From: Nocardioides sp.
GTDB lineage: Bacteria; Actinomycetota; Actinomycetes; Propionibacteriales; Nocardioidaceae
Direction: 5' to 3'
DNA length: 64,000 nt
Assembly: GCA_020636915.1 (NCBI GenBank)
Contig: JACJWV010000005.1
Coordinates: 62,001-126,000, forward strand
A program made the translations under genes and the position numbers. Numbering within the stretch: the first letter of the stretch is position 1; every line of letters starts with the position of its first letter. The notes under the pieces were generated by a model that searched no databases, was not told the DNA's origin, and saw only the letters and a list, made by a program, of their open reading frames with translations. Below are positions 8,591-17,037 of the stretch, one piece after another.

Positions 8591-11239
8591 TCAGCTGGTC
8601 AGCGAGAGCTCCGCGAGCCGCGGGTTCTCGGCCCCGCGCCTGGTGGGCGGCAGCTTGAGGCGGACGGCGTCGGCCGAGGTGACACCGAAGGCGACGTCAT
8701 CGGCGTCCGACGCCGAGCTAGCGACCTCGGCCACCGTGTGCCAGCCGTCGGGCCGGTGGACCTGGATCTCGTAGGTCGCCAGCGGCCGCACCAGCCAGGA
8801 CAGCGTCGCGTGGCCGACCGTGCGGTCGCCCCCGAGCCGGACCGTGAAGGTGCTCGGCGTCGCGGGGTCGGAGGCCGGTCCCCACGCCGTGGCCGGGCTG
8901 CCGTCGACGGCCGCCTCGGGCGGCGCACTCGGGTCGGCGGTGGTGACGTGGGCGCTGGCGGGGCGGCAGAGGGCCAGGTCGTCCGAGCCCGCCTCGGGGT
9001 GCCGGGTGGGCAGGGTCAGCGGTGCGCCGGCGGCGAGCGGCTGGGCGCCAGCGGGGGTGTGGACCACCATCGGCGCGCCGTGGCGGAGGGTGACGGTCGT
9101 GGCCTCCTCGCCGAGGTCGACGTCGAGGCTGCGTCCCTGCCACCGCAGCCCCGTCAGCTGCAGGCCCTCCGCGAGAACCGGTGGGAGTGTCGGGTCGAGC
9201 GCGAGCCCGTCGGCGCGCCACCGCAGGCCGGGGTAGCCGTAGAGGAACTCCTGGAGGAACCCGCCCTCACCGGTCAGGAACGTGAAGACGCCCTGTCCGC
9301 TGCGCGCCTCGGTGAACTGCTCGTACGGCGCCTTCACGAACGGGTCGACGCTGCGTCGGGTGTAGGTCCAGTCGGCACATCCCTGCCCGAGCTGGGCGGC
9401 CACGATGCTGTTGACGGAGTCGGTCATCGCCGGGCCGTCCGGGTCGTAGTGCAACGCGTAGTAGTCCAGGTCGTCGCGGTCGACCGCGGCGGGCTGCTGG
9501 TACTCCCAGGGGTAGGTGAGCAGGACGGCGTCGGCCTGCTTGACCTGCTGCTCGGCGTAGCCGCGGAACTCCGGTCGCACCTGGTCGAAGCCGCCCAGCG
9601 GCTGCGGCGGCTGGACGACCAGCCCGTCCGCGGCCCTGGCCCACTCCCCCGGCGCCGTCTCGCCGAGCACCTGCGCCGCCCGGGTCGCGAGCCGGAGCGT
9701 GGTGGCCGCGGTCGCGTTGGTGTAGACCTCGTCGTCGACCGGCCAGTTCTCCTCATCGGGTCCCTCGACGTCGGTGATGTGGAAGCGGTCGCCGTCCGGC
9801 TCGGCCCGGCTCGCCCAGAACTCGGCGGCCCCGCGCAGGACCGGCCAGCCGCGGGCGCGCAGCCAGTCCTGGTCACCGGTGGCCAGGTAGTACTGCCACT
9901 GCGCCAGTGCCACGTCGGCGGTCACGTGCTGCTCGAGCCGGCCGGTCTCGGCCCAGGTCGGCGTCACCTCGTCGCCGCTGCGGGCGCTCTCCCAGGCGAA
10001 GCGCATGCCGTCGTACCCGGTGCTCTCGGCGTTGCGCTCGGCCCCGTGGCGGGTGCGGAAGCGGTAGTCGACGACGGTGCTCGCGTCGTCGGGGTGCAGC
10101 GCGAGGAGCGCCGGGTACATCCACGTCTCCGCGTCCCAGAAGACGTGGTCGTTGTAGCCACCCGCGGAGAGCCCGACCGGGCTGATGCTCGCGTCGACGT
10201 CCGGGCGCGCGCTCGCGAGGAGGTAGAACATCGCCGCGTGGATGCGGCGCTGGAGCTCCGGCTGACCGGGCACGACGACGTCGTGGCGCCACTCGGCCGC
10301 CCACGCGACGGCGTTGCTGCGCCGGACGGTCCGCGGCGACCGCGTCGACGCGTGCGCGGCGGCTCCCTCCGGGGCCCGGGCGTCGTCCGACGTCGCGAAC
10401 CCGACGACCTTGGTGAAGCGGTAGGTGTGCCCGGCGCGGACGTGGACCGAGGCGGTCCTGCGCACCGACATCCCGGCCGCCGAGGCCGACATCCGTGACC
10501 CCGCGGGGCCGTGCAGGCGGGCTGCCTCGGCGACGACCGTGCCGGTGCCCTTCGCCCGGACGGCCAGTCGGGTGAGCGACCGGGTGGCGGTCGCGCGGAC
10601 CTTCGACAGCGCGCCGGGCGTCAGGTCGGCCCCGGCGCCGAGCACGTCGCGCACCTGCAGCCGGCCGCTCCACCGGGGCCGCACCCCGACGCTCACCAGC
10701 CCGGTGCGGGCGTGCCCGCGGTCGAGCAGCACGTCGTACTGCAGGTGCGTGCGACGACCCGCGCTCGCGACCGTCGACGTCGTGGTGACCGTGCCGCGTC
10801 GCAGGTCCAGCACCTGGCGGTAGCCGCTGCCGTCGGCCGCGTCGAGGCGCTTGCCGCCCACGACCACGTCGAGCTGCGTCCACCCCGGGAGGTTGACCGA
10901 CCCCTGGTGCTGGACTCCCCCGGTGATCGGGTCGGGCACGTCGGCGTACACCCCGGCGACGTGGGTCTCGGCGGCGATGGGCTTCTCGACGTACCCGGCG
11001 CCCGACGCCGGCACCCGCGTCCCGACGTACCCGTTGCCCACGTACGCCGGCGCCTTGACGGCGTCGGCAGCCGAGGTCGTGGCGAGCTGCCACGACGAGC
11101 CACCCGGCTTCGCGGGCGGCGCCGCCGCCCCGGCGGGCTGGGCCAGTCCCACCAGCGCGACCGCCAGGGAGGCGACCACGCCCCCCGTCCGGCTCAACGG
11201 TGAACGGTAGGACCGGCGCGACGCCGAGGCAGACAGCAT
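8591..11239 (-). CDS. Secreted GH65 family glycosidase (acid-trehalase-like) with C-terminal discoidin-like domain
   Basis: The 882-residue protein starts with a signal peptide (about residues 1-39, ending PAGAAAPP). An N-terminal beta-sandwich is followed by an (alpha/alpha)6 catalytic domain, with the general-acid motif ITDVEGPDEENW near residue 490 and YTNATAA. These are hallmarks of glycoside hydrolase family 65 (acid trehalase, kojibiose/maltose phosphorylases). Secretion favours hydrolysis of trehalose or a related alpha-glucoside over phosphorolysis, but that is inference. Residues about 740-882 look like an F5/8-type carbohydrate-binding module. The gene is divergent from the DedA gene. 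Confidence 0.8.
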   Translation of the reverse strand: MLSASASRRSYRSPLSRTGGVVASLAVALVGLAQPAGAAAPPAKPGGSSWQLATTSAADAVKAPAYVGNGYVGTRVPASGAGYVEKPIAAETHVAGVYADVPDPITGGVQHQGSVNLPGWTQLDVVVGGKRLDAADGSGYRQVLDLRRGTVTTTSTVASAGRRTHLQYDVLLDRGHARTGLVSVGVRPRWSGRLQVRDVLGAGADLTPGALSKVRATATRSLTRLAVRAKGTGTVVAEAARLHGPAGSRMSASAAGMSVRRTASVHVRAGHTYRFTKVVGFATSDDARAPEGAAAHASTRSPRTVRRSNAVAWAAEWRHDVVVPGQPELQRRIHAAMFYLLASARPDVDASISPVGLSAGGYNDHVFWDAETWMYPALLALHPDDASTVVDYRFRTRHGAERNAESTGYDGMRFAWESARSGDEVTPTWAETGRLEQHVTADVALAQWQYYLATGDQDWLRARGWPVLRGAAEFWASRAEPDGDRFHITDVEGPDEENWPVDDEVYTNATAATTLRLATRAAQVLGETAPGEWARAADGLVVQPPQPLGGFDQVRPEFRGYAEQQVKQADAVLLTYPWEYQQPAAVDRDDLDYYALHYDPDGPAMTDSVNSIVAAQLGQGCADWTYTRRSVDPFVKAPYEQFTEARSGQGVFTFLTGEGGFLQEFLYGYPGLRWRADGLALDPTLPPVLAEGLQLTGLRWQGRSLDVDLGEEATTVTLRHGAPMVVHTPAGAQPLAAGAPLTLPTRHPEAGSDDLALCRPASAHVTTADPSAPPEAAVDGSPATAWGPASDPATPSTFTVRLGGDRTVGHATLSWLVRPLATYEIQVHRPDGWHTVAEVASSASDADDVAFGVTSADAVRLKLPPTRRGAENPRLAELSLTS

Positions 11240-11325
11240 GAGCCGTCGTTTCCTGCCAGAGGTCGCTTCATGCGCTCGCGCGCCGTCCAGGTGGGGTGCA
11301 GGTCGGCGGCGATACCCTCGGCCGG

Positions 11326-11979
11326 GTGGTGCAGGGGGTGCTGGACGCGATCCGCGCGGTCCCGCCCGCCCTCGCGTTCACGATCATCGCGCTGCTGGTC
11401 TTCGGGGAGGCGGCGTTCTTCGCGGGCTTCGTGGTCCCCGGGGAGACCGCGGTCCTGCTCGGCGGGTTCCTCGCGAGCCAGGGCGACCTCTCCATCGTCA
11501 CGCTCGTCGTCATCGTCGTCGTCAGCGCGATCCTCGGCGACACCGTGGGCTACGAGGTGGGCAAGCACCTCGGACCGCGCCTCCTCGGCCTCGGTGTCTT
11601 CCGCAAGCACCAGGTCCGGATCGAGAACGCGCAGGACCTGCTGCGCCGTCGTGGCGGGCCGGCGGTCTTCCTGGGCCGGTGGACGGCCTTCTTCCGCGCC
11701 GTCATGCCGGGCATCGCCGGGCTCAGCCGGATGCACTACCGCACGTTCCTGGTGTGGAACGCGCTCGGTGGGCTCGCGTGGGGCGTCACCTTCAGCCTCG
11801 TCGGCTACTTCGCCGGGGCGTCCTACCAGAAGGTAGCCAGCGCCATCGGCGAGGGAGCCGCGATCCTCGTGGGCCTCCTCGTCGTCGGCGGGCTGGTCGT
11901 CTGGCAGGTCCGCCGGCGGCGCCGCGAGCGGGCCGAGGAGCCGGTCCCGACCGACGACGGCCCGAGCGCGAGCGCCTGA
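11326..11979 (+). CDS. DedA family membrane protein
   Basis: Multi-span inner-membrane protein of the DedA/SNARE-associated family, linked in other bacteria to lipid flipping and membrane homeostasis. The signature FxGExxPG-like GFVVPGETAVLLGGFLA, the re-entrant loops and GRWTAFFRAVMPGIAGLSRM are all present in about 217 residues. A longer frame begins at GTG 11296, but TACCCT at 11313-11318 sits seven bases before GTG 11326. I therefore take 11326 as a leaderless start. The C-terminus is a basic then acidic cytoplasmic tail. Confidence 0.85.
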   Translation: MVQGVLDAIRAVPPALAFTIIALLVFGEAAFFAGFVVPGETAVLLGGFLASQGDLSIVTLVVIVVVSAILGDTVGYEVGKHLGPRLLGLGVFRKHQVRIENAQDLLRRRGGPAVFLGRWTAFFRAVMPGIAGLSRMHYRTFLVWNALGGLAWGVTFSLVGYFAGASYQKVASAIGEGAAILVGLLVVGGLVVWQVRRRRRERAEEPVPTDDGPSASA

Positions 11980-12141
11980 CCGGGGCATCGACCCCACGTC
12001 GTACGGGCGGGACCTCTTCGGTCGAGCCGTCGGCCCGATTCGTCAGGACCTCGGAGGTACCGGGGCCGATCGGCCCTGTCGCCACCCGCCGAGCGCGGCT
12101 TGGCTGGAGGCGTGCAGAGCAGCGAGCTCGAGGAGGACCTG

Positions 12142-12645
12142 ATGCTGCAGGAGCGTCCGGCGACCACCAACCGACGTTGGTGGGGCCTGCGGACCCCGGG
12201 TCGGATCGCGATGGCGGTGTTCCGGCTTCCCTCGCACTTGTACGACCGGGGGCGGGGCAACCTGCTGGGTCACACCTTCCTGCGCCTGATCCACCGGGGC
12301 CGCCGCACCGGCCGCCCCTACTCCACCGTCGCCATGGTGCTGGCCTTCGACGCCGCCACCCGCGAGGCGGTCATCTGCTCGGCCTGGGGCGCCCGGGCCG
12401 ACTGGGTCCGCAACCTCCGCGCCGGGTCGGCCGTGCGGGTGGACCTGGGACGCGACTGGTTCGCCCCCCAGCACCGCTTCCTCACCGACGACGAGGCGGC
12501 CGCCGTCGCGACCGCGTTCCGGCGCGCGCACCCCGTCCGCCTCTGGTTCATGAGCCTGGTCCTGGGCTGGGGCGACCTGAGGACCGAGGAGGCGATGCGG
12601 GCGTTCGTGGCCACGCGTCCCTTCGTCGCGCTCCGCCCGATCTGA
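12142..12645 (+). CDS. Deazaflavin-dependent nitroreductase family protein (Ddn-like)
   Basis: The 167-residue product belongs to the split-barrel FDOR-A/Ddn group that binds cofactor F420H2 in actinobacteria. It has the typical LHRGRRTGRPYSTV-type segment (here IHRGRRTGRPYSTV), SAWGARADWVRNLRAG and the substrate-side C-terminal helix. Start 12142 is favoured by AGGAGG at 12131-12136, five bases upstream. Likely role: reduction of quinones or other small electrophiles; the substrate is unknown. It stands alone between DedA and an orphan membrane gene. Confidence 0.82.
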   Translation: MLQERPATTNRRWWGLRTPGRIAMAVFRLPSHLYDRGRGNLLGHTFLRLIHRGRRTGRPYSTVAMVLAFDAATREAVICSAWGARADWVRNLRAGSAVRVDLGRDWFAPQHRFLTDDEAAAVATAFRRAHPVRLWFMSLVLGWGDLRTEEAMRAFVATRPFVALRPI

Positions 12646-12726
12646 GGTCCGCGGCCCGAGTGACGTCCGGCCCTACCCGCCCGACCCGAGGTCGGCGGAG
12701 CATGGACCGGAAGGAGATGACGGCGC

Positions 12727-13575
12727 ATGAGCACAGCGCACCTGCCCCGGGCCAACGTCCTACGGATCGACGAGGACGGCCCACCCGCCGGCAGGGTCTG
12801 GCTGTGGTACCTCGTCGCGGCCGCGCTGTTCTTCCTGGCCCCCGCCGTGGGCACCGCGTGGCTCGGCCTCGACCCCGACCTCTACTACCTGGGCTACTTC
12901 ACCGTGGCGGTCGTCTTCTTCGTGGCCTTCGTGACGAGGTACGCCGACGCGCTGCGCGACCTGTGGACGCTCCACCTGTGGCAGAGCATCGTCCTCGGCG
13001 CCCTGGTCGGCATGGTGCTGGCGGCCGGCGTCTTCCAGCAGGTGGGGACCGCCCACGCAGTGGGGTGGCGGTTCGGGTTCGAGCTCGCCTGGCGGGGCCT
13101 GGTCTACGGCACCGTCGACGCTCTGACGCTCTACGTCTTCCCCGCAGCCGTCGCCTACCTGCTGCTGCGCGGCGACCGGCACACGGCGGCGCGCAAGGTC
13201 GGGTTCGCCGGGCTGGCGCTCGCGCTGTCGATGGTCGTGACCGCGACCTACCACCTGGGGTACTCGGAGTTCCGCGGGGACACCCTGCGGTACCCCGAGA
13301 TCGGCGCCGTCGCCGCCAACGTCCCGACGGTCCTCACCGGCAACCCGGCCGGCTCGGTCGTCACCCACGTCACCATGCACACCTCGGCGGTCGTGCACCA
13401 GCGTGACGGCGGCCAGCAGCACATGCTGCCGCCGAGGACGACCGGCGACTACCCCGACCACGGCAGCAGCGACCTGGCGGCCGGGCTCGCCCTCGCCTGG
13501 CTGGTCGCGACCGCAGCGGCACTCACCGCCGTCGTCCGCAGGTCGCGCGCCGAGGCGGCGTTGCGGACCCGGTGA
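12727..13575 (+). CDS. Multi-span membrane protein of unknown function
   Basis: I do not recognise this 282-residue protein. It has about six hydrophobic segments (near residues 23-43, 53-72, 86-106, 118-140, 155-175 and 253-272). An extracytoplasmic-looking stretch between the last two carries conserved-type polar residues: TYHLGYSEFRG and a histidine-rich THVTMHTSAVVHQ, which could bind metal. AAGGAG lies ten bases before ATG 12727; an ATG at 12717 is in another frame. The gene ends 21 bases from the convergent TetR gene. Confidence 0.6.
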   Translation: MSTAHLPRANVLRIDEDGPPAGRVWLWYLVAAALFFLAPAVGTAWLGLDPDLYYLGYFTVAVVFFVAFVTRYADALRDLWTLHLWQSIVLGALVGMVLAAGVFQQVGTAHAVGWRFGFELAWRGLVYGTVDALTLYVFPAAVAYLLLRGDRHTAARKVGFAGLALALSMVVTATYHLGYSEFRGDTLRYPEIGAVAANVPTVLTGNPAGSVVTHVTMHTSAVVHQRDGGQQHMLPPRTTGDYPDHGSSDLAAGLALAWLVATAAALTAVVRRSRAEAALRTR

Positions 13576-13596
13576 CAGGACCCTCGTCGCCGGGGC

Positions 13597-14178
13597 TCAG
13601 GTGGGTGAGGGACAGGCTGCCGCCACCAGCGCGGCGGCCGACTCCTTGGCGACGGCGGCGGCATCGGGCCGGGCGTCCAGCGCACCGCTCGCGAGGCCGC
13701 CGTCCAGCAGGAGCGTCAGGGCCCGCGCCAGCGCACCGGGATCGCGGGCACCGGCGTCGGCCGCCAGCCCCTGCACCCAGCCACGGACGGCGTCCTTGTG
13801 GGCCAGGGTCCGGTCGTGCACGGGCGTGCCCGCCTCGTACTCCGCGGCGGTGTTGATGAACGCGCACCCGCGGTAGCCGTCTCGACGGCAGGCGTTGCCG
13901 AGCGCGTCGAACATGCCGACGAGCTGGTCGCGCGGGTCGCCGGCCGCCGCGGCGGCGTCGTGGAGCTGGCCGGACCAGATCCCGTCGACCTTGTCGAGGT
14001 AGGCGACCACGAGGTCGTCCTTGGCGGCGAAGTGCTTGTAGAAGGTCGCCTTGGCGACCCCGGACTCGGCGATGATCCGGTCGATCCCGACCGCACGCAC
14101 CCCGTGGGCGTAGAAGAGCCGGAACGCGGTGTCGAGGATGCGCTCACGAGCAGCGCTGGGGCGGGCCTCCGGGGACAT
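13597..14178 (-). CDS. TetR/AcrR family repressor
   Basis: The 193-residue protein has an N-terminal TetR DNA-binding domain (residues about 10-55, with GVRAVGIDRIIAESGVAKAT and FYKHFAAKDDL) and a C-terminal helical ligand domain containing CAFINTAAEY. It resembles the YxaF/LmrA branch that senses small toxic organics. TAGGAT at 14186-14191 is seven bases before ATG 14178, so the message is probably leaderless. Twin palindromes in the divergent intergenic region are its likely operators and would also control the oxidoreductase-like gene. Confidence 0.88.
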   Translation of the reverse strand: MSPEARPSAARERILDTAFRLFYAHGVRAVGIDRIIAESGVAKATFYKHFAAKDDLVVAYLDKVDGIWSGQLHDAAAAAGDPRDQLVGMFDALGNACRRDGYRGCAFINTAAEYEAGTPVHDRTLAHKDAVRGWVQGLAADAGARDPGALARALTLLLDGGLASGALDARPDAAAVAKESAAALVAAACPSPT

Positions 14179-14201
14179 GCCACCGATCCTACCTTGAAGG
14201 T

Positions 14202-14250
14202 AGACAGATCTGTCTGCTAACGTCCTGGCATCGGTAGACAGATCTGTCTA
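14202..14250. promoter_or_regulatory. Twin palindromic operators in the TetR/oxidoreductase divergent region
   Basis: Two copies of TAGACAGATCTGTCT: an AGACAGATCTGTCT palindrome at 14202-14215 and a 16-base TAGACAGATCTGTCTA palindrome at 14235-14250. Their centres are 34 bases apart. The first lies between a TTGAAG (14194-14199) and TAACGT (14218-14223) promoter pair on the plus strand and just upstream of the TetR gene's -10 box. The second lies in the downstream leader. Binding by the adjacent TetR protein is the natural reading. Confidence 0.8.
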
Positions 14251-14282
14251 TCTCTCGTCGCCACGACCCGTTCGGAGAACAG

Positions 14283-14960
14283 ATGAACATCGCAGTCCTC
14301 GGCACCGGCATGGTCGGTCGCGCCGTCGCCGGCCGCCTCGCCGAGCTCGGGCACACCGTCACCGTCGGCACCCGCGACCCCCGGTCGACCCTGGCTCGCA
14401 CCGAGCCCGACGCCATGAGCACGCCGGCGTACGCCAGCTGGGCCGGGCAGCACCCCGGCATCGGGCTCGCGACCTACGCCGACGCGGCGCAGGGCGCCGA
14501 GCTCGTCGTCAACGCCACCAACGGTGCCGTCACCCTCGACGTGCTGCGCCTGGCCGGCGAGCAGCACCTGGACGGCAAGGTGCTCGTCGACATCGCCAAC
14601 CCGTTGGACTTCTCGAACGGCGCGCCACCGACCCTCTTCGTCAAGGACACCGACTCGCTCGGAGAGCAGGTCCAGCGCACGTTCCCCGGCGCCCGCGTCG
14701 TGAAGACCCTCAACACGCTCAACGCCGACCTGATGGTGCGACCCGACACCCTCCCCGAGGGGTCCAGCGTCTTCGTGTCGGGCGACGATGCGGACGCGAA
14801 GAGCGTCGTGACCGGCCTGCTGAAGGAGCTCGGCCACACCGACGTCATCGACCTCGGTGACATCACCACCGCCCGCGGCACCGAGATGCTGCTGCCTGTC
14901 TGGCTGCGCCTGTGGGGAGCGCTGGGCACGTCGTCGTTCAACGTCAAGATCGTGCGCTGA
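14283..14960 (+). CDS. NAD(P)-binding oxidoreductase of the F420-dependent NADP reductase family
   Basis: A 225-residue Rossmann protein with dinucleotide motif LGTGMVGRAVAGRLAELGH at the very N-terminus, VVNATNGAVTLDVLR, and KTLNTLNADLMV near residue 142. It matches the short NADPH:F420 reductase-like group, whose members often act with, or were recruited as, quinone/small-molecule reductases. Cofactor choice (NADP or F420) cannot be decided by eye. A GGAGAAC site precedes ATG 14283. The divergent TetR gene and the twin operators suggest substrate-inducible expression. Confidence 0.8.
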   Translation: MNIAVLGTGMVGRAVAGRLAELGHTVTVGTRDPRSTLARTEPDAMSTPAYASWAGQHPGIGLATYADAAQGAELVVNATNGAVTLDVLRLAGEQHLDGKVLVDIANPLDFSNGAPPTLFVKDTDSLGEQVQRTFPGARVVKTLNTLNADLMVRPDTLPEGSSVFVSGDDADAKSVVTGLLKELGHTDVIDLGDITTARGTEMLLPVWLRLWGALGTSSFNVKIVR

Positions 14961-15003
14961 GGTCGCGGCTGTCCCGCGACCGGACGGTGCGTAGGTTCGG
15001 CGC

Positions 15004-15603
15004 ATGACTCCCTTCGACGTCGTCGACTGGCGCCGCCAGGTGTTCGCGCTCTACGCCGCCGTCCGGGCCGCGGCCGACCCGGCGGCCGGGCACGAGACGT
15101 GGCGGCGGGAGCGGGACCGGCTCTTCGCCGAGCACCCCGCGAGCCCGCTGCTGCCCGAGCGGCGAGCGGGGTTCGAGGGGCTGAACGTGGCGCCGTACGA
15201 CCGGGCCTGGCGGTTCGAGGTCGAGGTGCAGCCGGCCGAGCCCGTCCCGTGGGACGTGCAGACCGGGACCGACGGCGTCGTGCCGTTCGTCCGGGCCGGG
15301 ACCGTGACGCTGCCCGGGGTCGGCGACCTCGACGTGTGGCGGCTGGCGTCGTACGGCGGCGGCCTGTTCGTGCCGCTGCGCGACGCCGGGTGCGGGCGGC
15401 CCGGCGGCGGGTACGGCGGCGGGCGCTACCTCCTCGACACGGTCAAGGGAGCCGACCTCGGCGGGGACGGCGATCGGCTGGTCCTCGACCTCAACTTCGC
15501 CTACGCGCCGTCGTGTGCCCACGACCCCGCGTGGGCCTGCCCGCTGGCGCCCGTCGGCAACACGGTCGCGACCGTCGTACCGGTCGGTGAGCTCCAGCCC
15601 TGA
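15004..15603 (+). CDS. DUF1684 domain protein
   Basis: The 199-residue protein shows the DUF1684 pattern: WRRERDRLFAEHPASPL near residue 35, a central beta-rich part, GGGYGGGRYLLDTVKGAD near residue 137, then LDLNFAYAPSCAHDPAWACPLAP. The family is widespread in actinobacteria and of unknown biochemical function. TAGGTT at 14992-14997 stands six bases before ATG 15004, indicating a leaderless message. No operon partner: the upstream gene ends 43 bases before and a structured non-coding region follows. Confidence 0.85.
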   Translation: MTPFDVVDWRRQVFALYAAVRAAADPAAGHETWRRERDRLFAEHPASPLLPERRAGFEGLNVAPYDRAWRFEVEVQPAEPVPWDVQTGTDGVVPFVRAGTVTLPGVGDLDVWRLASYGGGLFVPLRDAGCGRPGGGYGGGRYLLDTVKGADLGGDGDRLVLDLNFAYAPSCAHDPAWACPLAPVGNTVATVVPVGELQP

Positions 15604-15894
15604 CCGGGTGTGCCCCTCTGGGTCGTTCCACGGCGGGACTGCCGCGTTTACCGGAGCCGATGAGCGTGCGTGGCAACGCAGCGGTGGGTGAGCCACCTCT
15701 TGAGTGGCGCGTTCGGTGGAGCTCTCACCGCTGCCCCGCCTCGGAGCCGAGCGGCGGTGAGCTGTCCGCCGATCAGCTCAGGCACGTGGTGGACAGCTCA
15801 CCGCCGCCGAGCGTCCGGATCAGCCGCGATTCGCGCGGTTGTGCGAGCGCCACGGACGCATAGGGACGCACCCAGTGAGACACCGGCGGCTCAG
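15604..15894. other. Structured gene-free region with repeated hairpins
   Basis: No convincing gene lies in these 291 bases between two convergent genes. They hold a 16-base inverted repeat (CGGCGGTGAGCTGTCC at 15752-15767, its complement at 15791-15806) and smaller hairpins built on the same GGTGAGC/GCTCACC theme: GGTGAGCCACC near 15706 and GGTGGAGCTCTCACC near 15715. There is also TGCGTGGCAACGCA near 15667. A non-coding RNA or a repeat remnant is possible; no promoter or poly-T terminator was recognised. Confidence 0.4.
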
Positions 15895-16284
15895 TCAGCC
15901 AGGCGCGTCCACCCACTGCACCAGCTGCCAGACCAGTCCGTTGGCGTCCGCGAACTGGCAGTAGCGCTCGCCCCACGGCTCGGTCTCCGGAGCCGTCACC
16001 ACCCGCGCTCCGGCCGCGGCGATCCGGGCGAACTCCGCATCGAGGTCGTCGACGACGAAGGCGAGCAGCGTGCCCTGGCCCGCCGACCCGGCGACCTCGG
16101 CCGGCTTGAACGACGGCAGGCCCGTCCGCAGGAAGATGAGGTTGAAGCCCACGTCGGCGTGCCGCAGCGAGACGAAGCCCTCGTCCGCCATCGCGACCTC
16201 GTAGCCGAGGTACTCGCGGGCGAAAGCAGCCGATGCTGCCTCGTCCGGCACGTTCAGCGACACCGCCGCGGAGCTGATCCTCAT
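15895..16284 (-). CDS. VOC superfamily (glyoxalase/dioxygenase-fold) protein
   Basis: A 129-residue single VOC module pair: MRISSAAVSLNVPDEAASAA at the start, then EYLGYEV, and a C-terminal half ending FADANGLVWQLVQWV. Such proteins bind a metal and act as lyases, dioxygenases, resistance proteins or simple binders; the exact role is unknown. The ATG at 16284 follows GAGGAGG. It is the last gene of the minus-strand steroid block, but is separated from it by the repeat array at 16345-16531, so co-transcription is uncertain. Confidence 0.75.
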   Translation of the reverse strand: MRISSAAVSLNVPDEAASAAFAREYLGYEVAMADEGFVSLRHADVGFNLIFLRTGLPSFKPAEVAGSAGQGTLLAFVVDDLDAEFARIAAAGARVVTAPETEPWGERYCQFADANGLVWQLVQWVDAPG

Positions 16285-16344
16285 CCGGCCCTCCTCGAGT
16301 GGGGTGCTCAGTGTGCCCGACGCACCCAAGCACGCCCGCGACGG

Positions 16345-16531
16345 CCGAGTCGGCGCAACATGCACGCCAGGCACCGCCGAGTCGGCGCAACATGCACGCC
16401 AGGCACCGCCGAGTCGGCGCAACATGCCCAACTCGACCCTGTCCCGGCGACAAGACGCGCCGACTCGAGCTCTCACGACGGACAAGACGCGACGACTCGC
16501 GCCCCCACGACGTACAAGACGCGCCGACTCG
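16345..16531. repeat. Phased inverted repeat array, 3 + 3 units with 32-base period
   Basis: Left arm: three copies of CCGAGTCGGCGCAACATG starting at 16345, 16377 and 16409 (exactly 32 apart). Right arm: three copies of ACAAGACGCG(C/A)CGACTCG starting at 16450, 16482 and 16514 (again 32 apart). Right-arm units, read on the other strand, share the core CGAGTCGGCGC with the left arm, so the arms are inverted around 16427-16449. The right end stops two bases short of the stop codon of the PPOX gene. Inter-unit sequence is partly conserved within each arm, unlike CRISPR spacers. Confidence 0.85.
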
Positions 16532-16533
16532 GG

Positions 16534-17031
16534 CTACTCGACGAAGGGGGCGGTGGAGCCGCCGAGCTCCATGGCCGGCAGGCCGAGCTTGCGGTGGTCC
16601 CACGACCGCACGCGCTGGGGGTCGAGCCGGATCGCGGCGCGGTTGTGGGCCATGAACTCCACGAACGGCTTCATCTCCTCGGAGTACTCGCCGTTGTAGC
16701 GCTCGAAGATGTTGACGCACACGTCCCAGACGACGGCCTCGTCCTCGACGACCTCGGCGGTGCCCTCGATGGCCACCCCGCGCAGCTGGTCGTAGGTGTG
16801 GCCGGCCTCGACGAGGAAGGAGCACCGCGGGTCGCGTCGCAGGTTGACCGTCTTCTGCGCCTTCTTCTTCGTCTCGAACCAGATCACGCCGTCGAGCACG
16901 GCGTACCACATGCCGACGAGGTGGACCTGGCCCTGCGGGCCGTGGGTCGCAAGCGTCGAGGAGCGCTGCTGGCGCAGGAACTCCGCGACCTCCTCGTCGC
17001 TCATCACGACCTGGCCGCGCTGGTTGGCCAT
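16534..17031 (-). CDS. PPOX/FDOR split-barrel family protein (pyridoxamine 5'-phosphate oxidase-like)
   Basis: The 165-residue product has the split beta-barrel pattern of flavin/F420-binding proteins: FLRQQRSSTLATHGPQGQVH, then LVGMWYAVLDGVIWFETKKKAQKTVNLRRDPRCSFLVE, and AIEGTAEVVED. Short actinobacterial members of this kind are often F420H2-dependent reductases. The gene follows an SDR gene by 6 bases in the steroid operon headed by a KstR box, so a reductive step on a steroid intermediate is possible but unproven. The repeat array begins right after its TAG stop. Confidence 0.78.
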   Translation of the reverse strand: MANQRGQVVMSDEEVAEFLRQQRSSTLATHGPQGQVHLVGMWYAVLDGVIWFETKKKAQKTVNLRRDPRCSFLVEAGHTYDQLRGVAIEGTAEVVEDEAVVWDVCVNIFERYNGEYSEEMKPFVEFMAHNRAAIRLDPQRVRSWDHRKLGLPAMELGGSTAPFVE

Positions 17032-17037
17032 CAGCGC

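Noticed and set aside
16345..16531. CRISPR array
   Set aside because: The units are only 18 bases, the inter-unit sequence is partly conserved instead of unique, the arms are inverted, and no cas genes are near.
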